Shown here: piece after piece, positions 4,971 through 6,309 of the stretch
Layout of the letters: every line of letters starts with the position of its first letter
Numbering within the stretch: position 1 is the first letter of the stretch
Origin: an uncultured Candidatus Melainabacteria bacterium
GTDB lineage: Bacteria > Cyanobacteriota > Vampirovibrionia > Gastranaerophilales > Gastranaerophilaceae
Direction: 5' to 3'
Length of the DNA stretch: 6,309 bases
Assembly (NCBI GenBank): GCA_937891325.1
Contig: CALAFU010000071.1
Location: 1 to 6,309, forward strand
Program-made: the position numbers and the translations under genes
Notes under the pieces: model-generated
The model's input: the letters and a program-made list of their open reading frames with translations, nothing else
Databases searched by the model: none
What the model was told of the DNA's origin: nothing

Positions 4971-6309
4971 TTATACTCCAACTGCTTCTTTTTCTTTGTT
5001 ATCGTGACGGTGTTGTTCTTCTTCTAAAACAAGTCCGTGTGTTGTTTTACCCCAATCCATATCTTTTGGTTTCAAAAGAATTTTAAATGAGATATAAAAC
5101 GCAACAGGGAACCAAACAGCCAAGATATAAGCTGATGTTTCAACTGCTTGTTTTAATGCTTCCCAACGACCTAAATGATTATATTTTCTAAGGCTGTAAC
5201 GAGTTGCTAATGTAAAACAAATACCGATTACAAGACCTACTAAAAGCGATGTAATAATACCGATATCATCAACAGAAACTTTACCTGTCAAAACTTTAAA
5301 GCATCTGATGATTACTTCAAAAATGAACCAAGTCGGCATTAAAAATTCTGACAAATAAGCTGTCATATCTAATCTTGCACGCAAAGACATTTTCTTAGAA
5401 GTGATTACATCACCAAACAACTCTAAATAACGTCTTACTGTACCTTCATACCAACGTCTACGTTGTCTGTAAAGAGGCATTAAGTAGATAACTGCTTCTT
5501 CTCTAACTTCAGCCTCTGGGCAGAAACGAATATCCCAACCCTTGATATGAAGTCTTGTCGACATATCTAAATCGTCTACAAGTGTGTAATTGTTCCAACC
5601 GCCGATATCTTCAAGAGCTTTTCTCTTGATTAATTCGCCGTTTCCTCTTAATTCTACTGCACCTTTTACAGCATCACGACCGATTTGGAAGTGAGAATCA
5701 AGAGTCATTTCGTTATCTTGGCAACGAGTTAAGAAGTTTACATCTCTATTTGAAATAACTTTTCTTGCTTGAACTGCGCCAACATCTTCCGGTTCTAGGT
5801 TTGGAACTAATTTATTCAAAAAGTCCGGTTCAATTCTTGCATCAGCATCAAATACCAAAACCGCATCACCATTTGCATATTTAAACGCATCGTTTAAAAC
5901 CGCTGATTTTCCAGGAAATGCGTTTTTATCCCTAATCAAAGCTTTCACTTTGTCATGTTTTTGTTCTAATTCTTTAATTACTTCTGCTGTATTATCATCA
6001 CTTCTGTCATCAATAACAATTAATTCAAAATTTGGATAATCCAATTGCAAAATATTTTCTACTGTTTTAGAAATAACAGCACCTTCGTTGTGCGCAGGAA
6101 CCATAATTGTAACGTATGGTTTATAATTTTCATTAATAACTTGAGGATTTTTCTTTAATTGGCGTTTTTTATGCTTATCTGCAAGAGTCATATATATTAC
6201 ATATATAGACATACACATAATAAGACCAACTAAACCCCAAATAGTATTAAAGTGGTATTGATAAATGTATAAACAAACTATCAATCCAGCAAATATAATG
6301 AAAAATATT
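4971..6309 (-). CDS. Processive GT2 family glycosyltransferase, 5' end outside window
   Basis: This membrane glycosyltransferase resembles PgaC/IcaA, hyaluronan and cellulose synthases, which polymerise a sugar from a nucleotide-sugar donor and export it. Numbering from an in-frame TTG at 6284: membrane segment 15-34, GT-A domain about 57-280 with VTIMVPAHNE (58-67), D92-D93, DADA (146-149, DxD), LVDDLD (235-240, acceptor/base Asp) and QRRRW (274-278, the QxxRW motif of processive enzymes), then membrane segments about 310-330, 342-360 and 382-404. A charged tail follows, including WGKTTHG (411-417). The TTG has no Shine-Dalgarno site. The frame stays open upstream to the window edge and encodes more hydrophobic sequence (IFFIIFAG...), so the true start and first helix lie beyond 6309. 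The D,D,D/QxxRW set is complete. The substrate and polymer are unknown. It reads into apt. Confidence 0.88.
   Translation of the reverse strand, partial: IFFIIFAGLIVCLYIYQYHFNTIWGLVGLIMCMSIYVIYMTLADKHKKRQLKKNPQVINENYKPYVTIMVPAHNEGAVISKTVENILQLDYPNFELIVIDDRSDDNTAEVIKELEQKHDKVKALIRDKNAFPGKSAVLNDAFKYANGDAVLVFDADARIEPDFLNKLVPNLEPEDVGAVQARKVISNRDVNFLTRCQDNEMTLDSHFQIGRDAVKGAVELRGNGELIKRKALEDIGGWNNYTLVDDLDMSTRLHIKGWDIRFCPEAEVREEAVIYLMPLYRQRRRWYEGTVRRYLELFGDVITSKKMSLRARLDMTAYLSEFLMPTWFIFEVIIRCFKVLTGKVSVDDIGIITSLLVGLVIGICFTLATRYSLRKYNHLGRWEALKQAVETSAYILAVWFPVAFYISFKILLKPKDMDWGKTTHGLVLEEEQHRHDNKEKEAVGV

Noticed and set aside
6282..6284. TTG as the start of the glycosyltransferase
   Set aside because: It has no Shine-Dalgarno site, and the frame remains open with hydrophobic codons to the window edge, so the true start probably lies outside.

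Overview
This is a 6.3 kb window of low-GC bacterial chromosome (roughly one third G+C by eye) with tightly packed genes. Shine-Dalgarno sites of the AAAGGA/AAGGAG type precede most starts. No gene in the window fixes the taxonomy. The gene mix (peptidase T, PnuC, an MFS sugar porter, HigBA, Apt, a GT2 synthase) would suit a fermentative, possibly gut-associated anaerobe; a Vampirovibrionia/Gastranaerophilales-type genome is a guess only. Stops are TAA or TAG, and TGG is used for Trp, so the code looks standard.

Layout. 1-216 has no gene. It holds a palindromic intergenic repeat (88-112) and weak hairpins downstream of pnuC. 217-2204 (minus strand) is a two-gene unit, pepT then pnuC, separated by 2 nt and probably translationally coupled. 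A 54-bp gap (2205-2258) separates it from a divergent plus-strand MFS sugar/H+ symporter (2259-3620). 3621-3792 holds a doubtful 32-codon ORF and then a near-ideal sigma70-type promoter whose 17-bp spacer is filled by a perfect 18-bp palindrome. This promoter drives a higBA toxin-antitoxin locus (3793-4368). A perfect GC-rich hairpin (4377-4403) lies between higA and the convergent minus-strand operon, which reads from a processive GT2 glycosyltransferase (open at the right window edge) into apt (4425-4949).

Main observation. The HigB toxin reading frame is complete for its family (92 codons), except that codon 64, an expected Trp, is TAG. The tract after the stop contains the C-terminal Asp-Tyr-His that matches residues D90-Y91-H92 of Proteus vulgaris HigB, so the 63-residue product should be an inactive toxin. 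HigA, its ribosome binding site, the promoter and the operator all look intact. The promoter also sits so close to the higB ATG that normal initiation would start at or just inside the start codon, giving a leaderless or start-less toxin message. The locus therefore looks like a disarmed toxin-antitoxin module kept as an autoregulated antitoxin/repressor unit. The remaining genes are ordinary salvage and housekeeping functions: peptide hydrolysis, nicotinamide riboside uptake, sugar uptake, adenine salvage and cell-surface polysaccharide synthesis.
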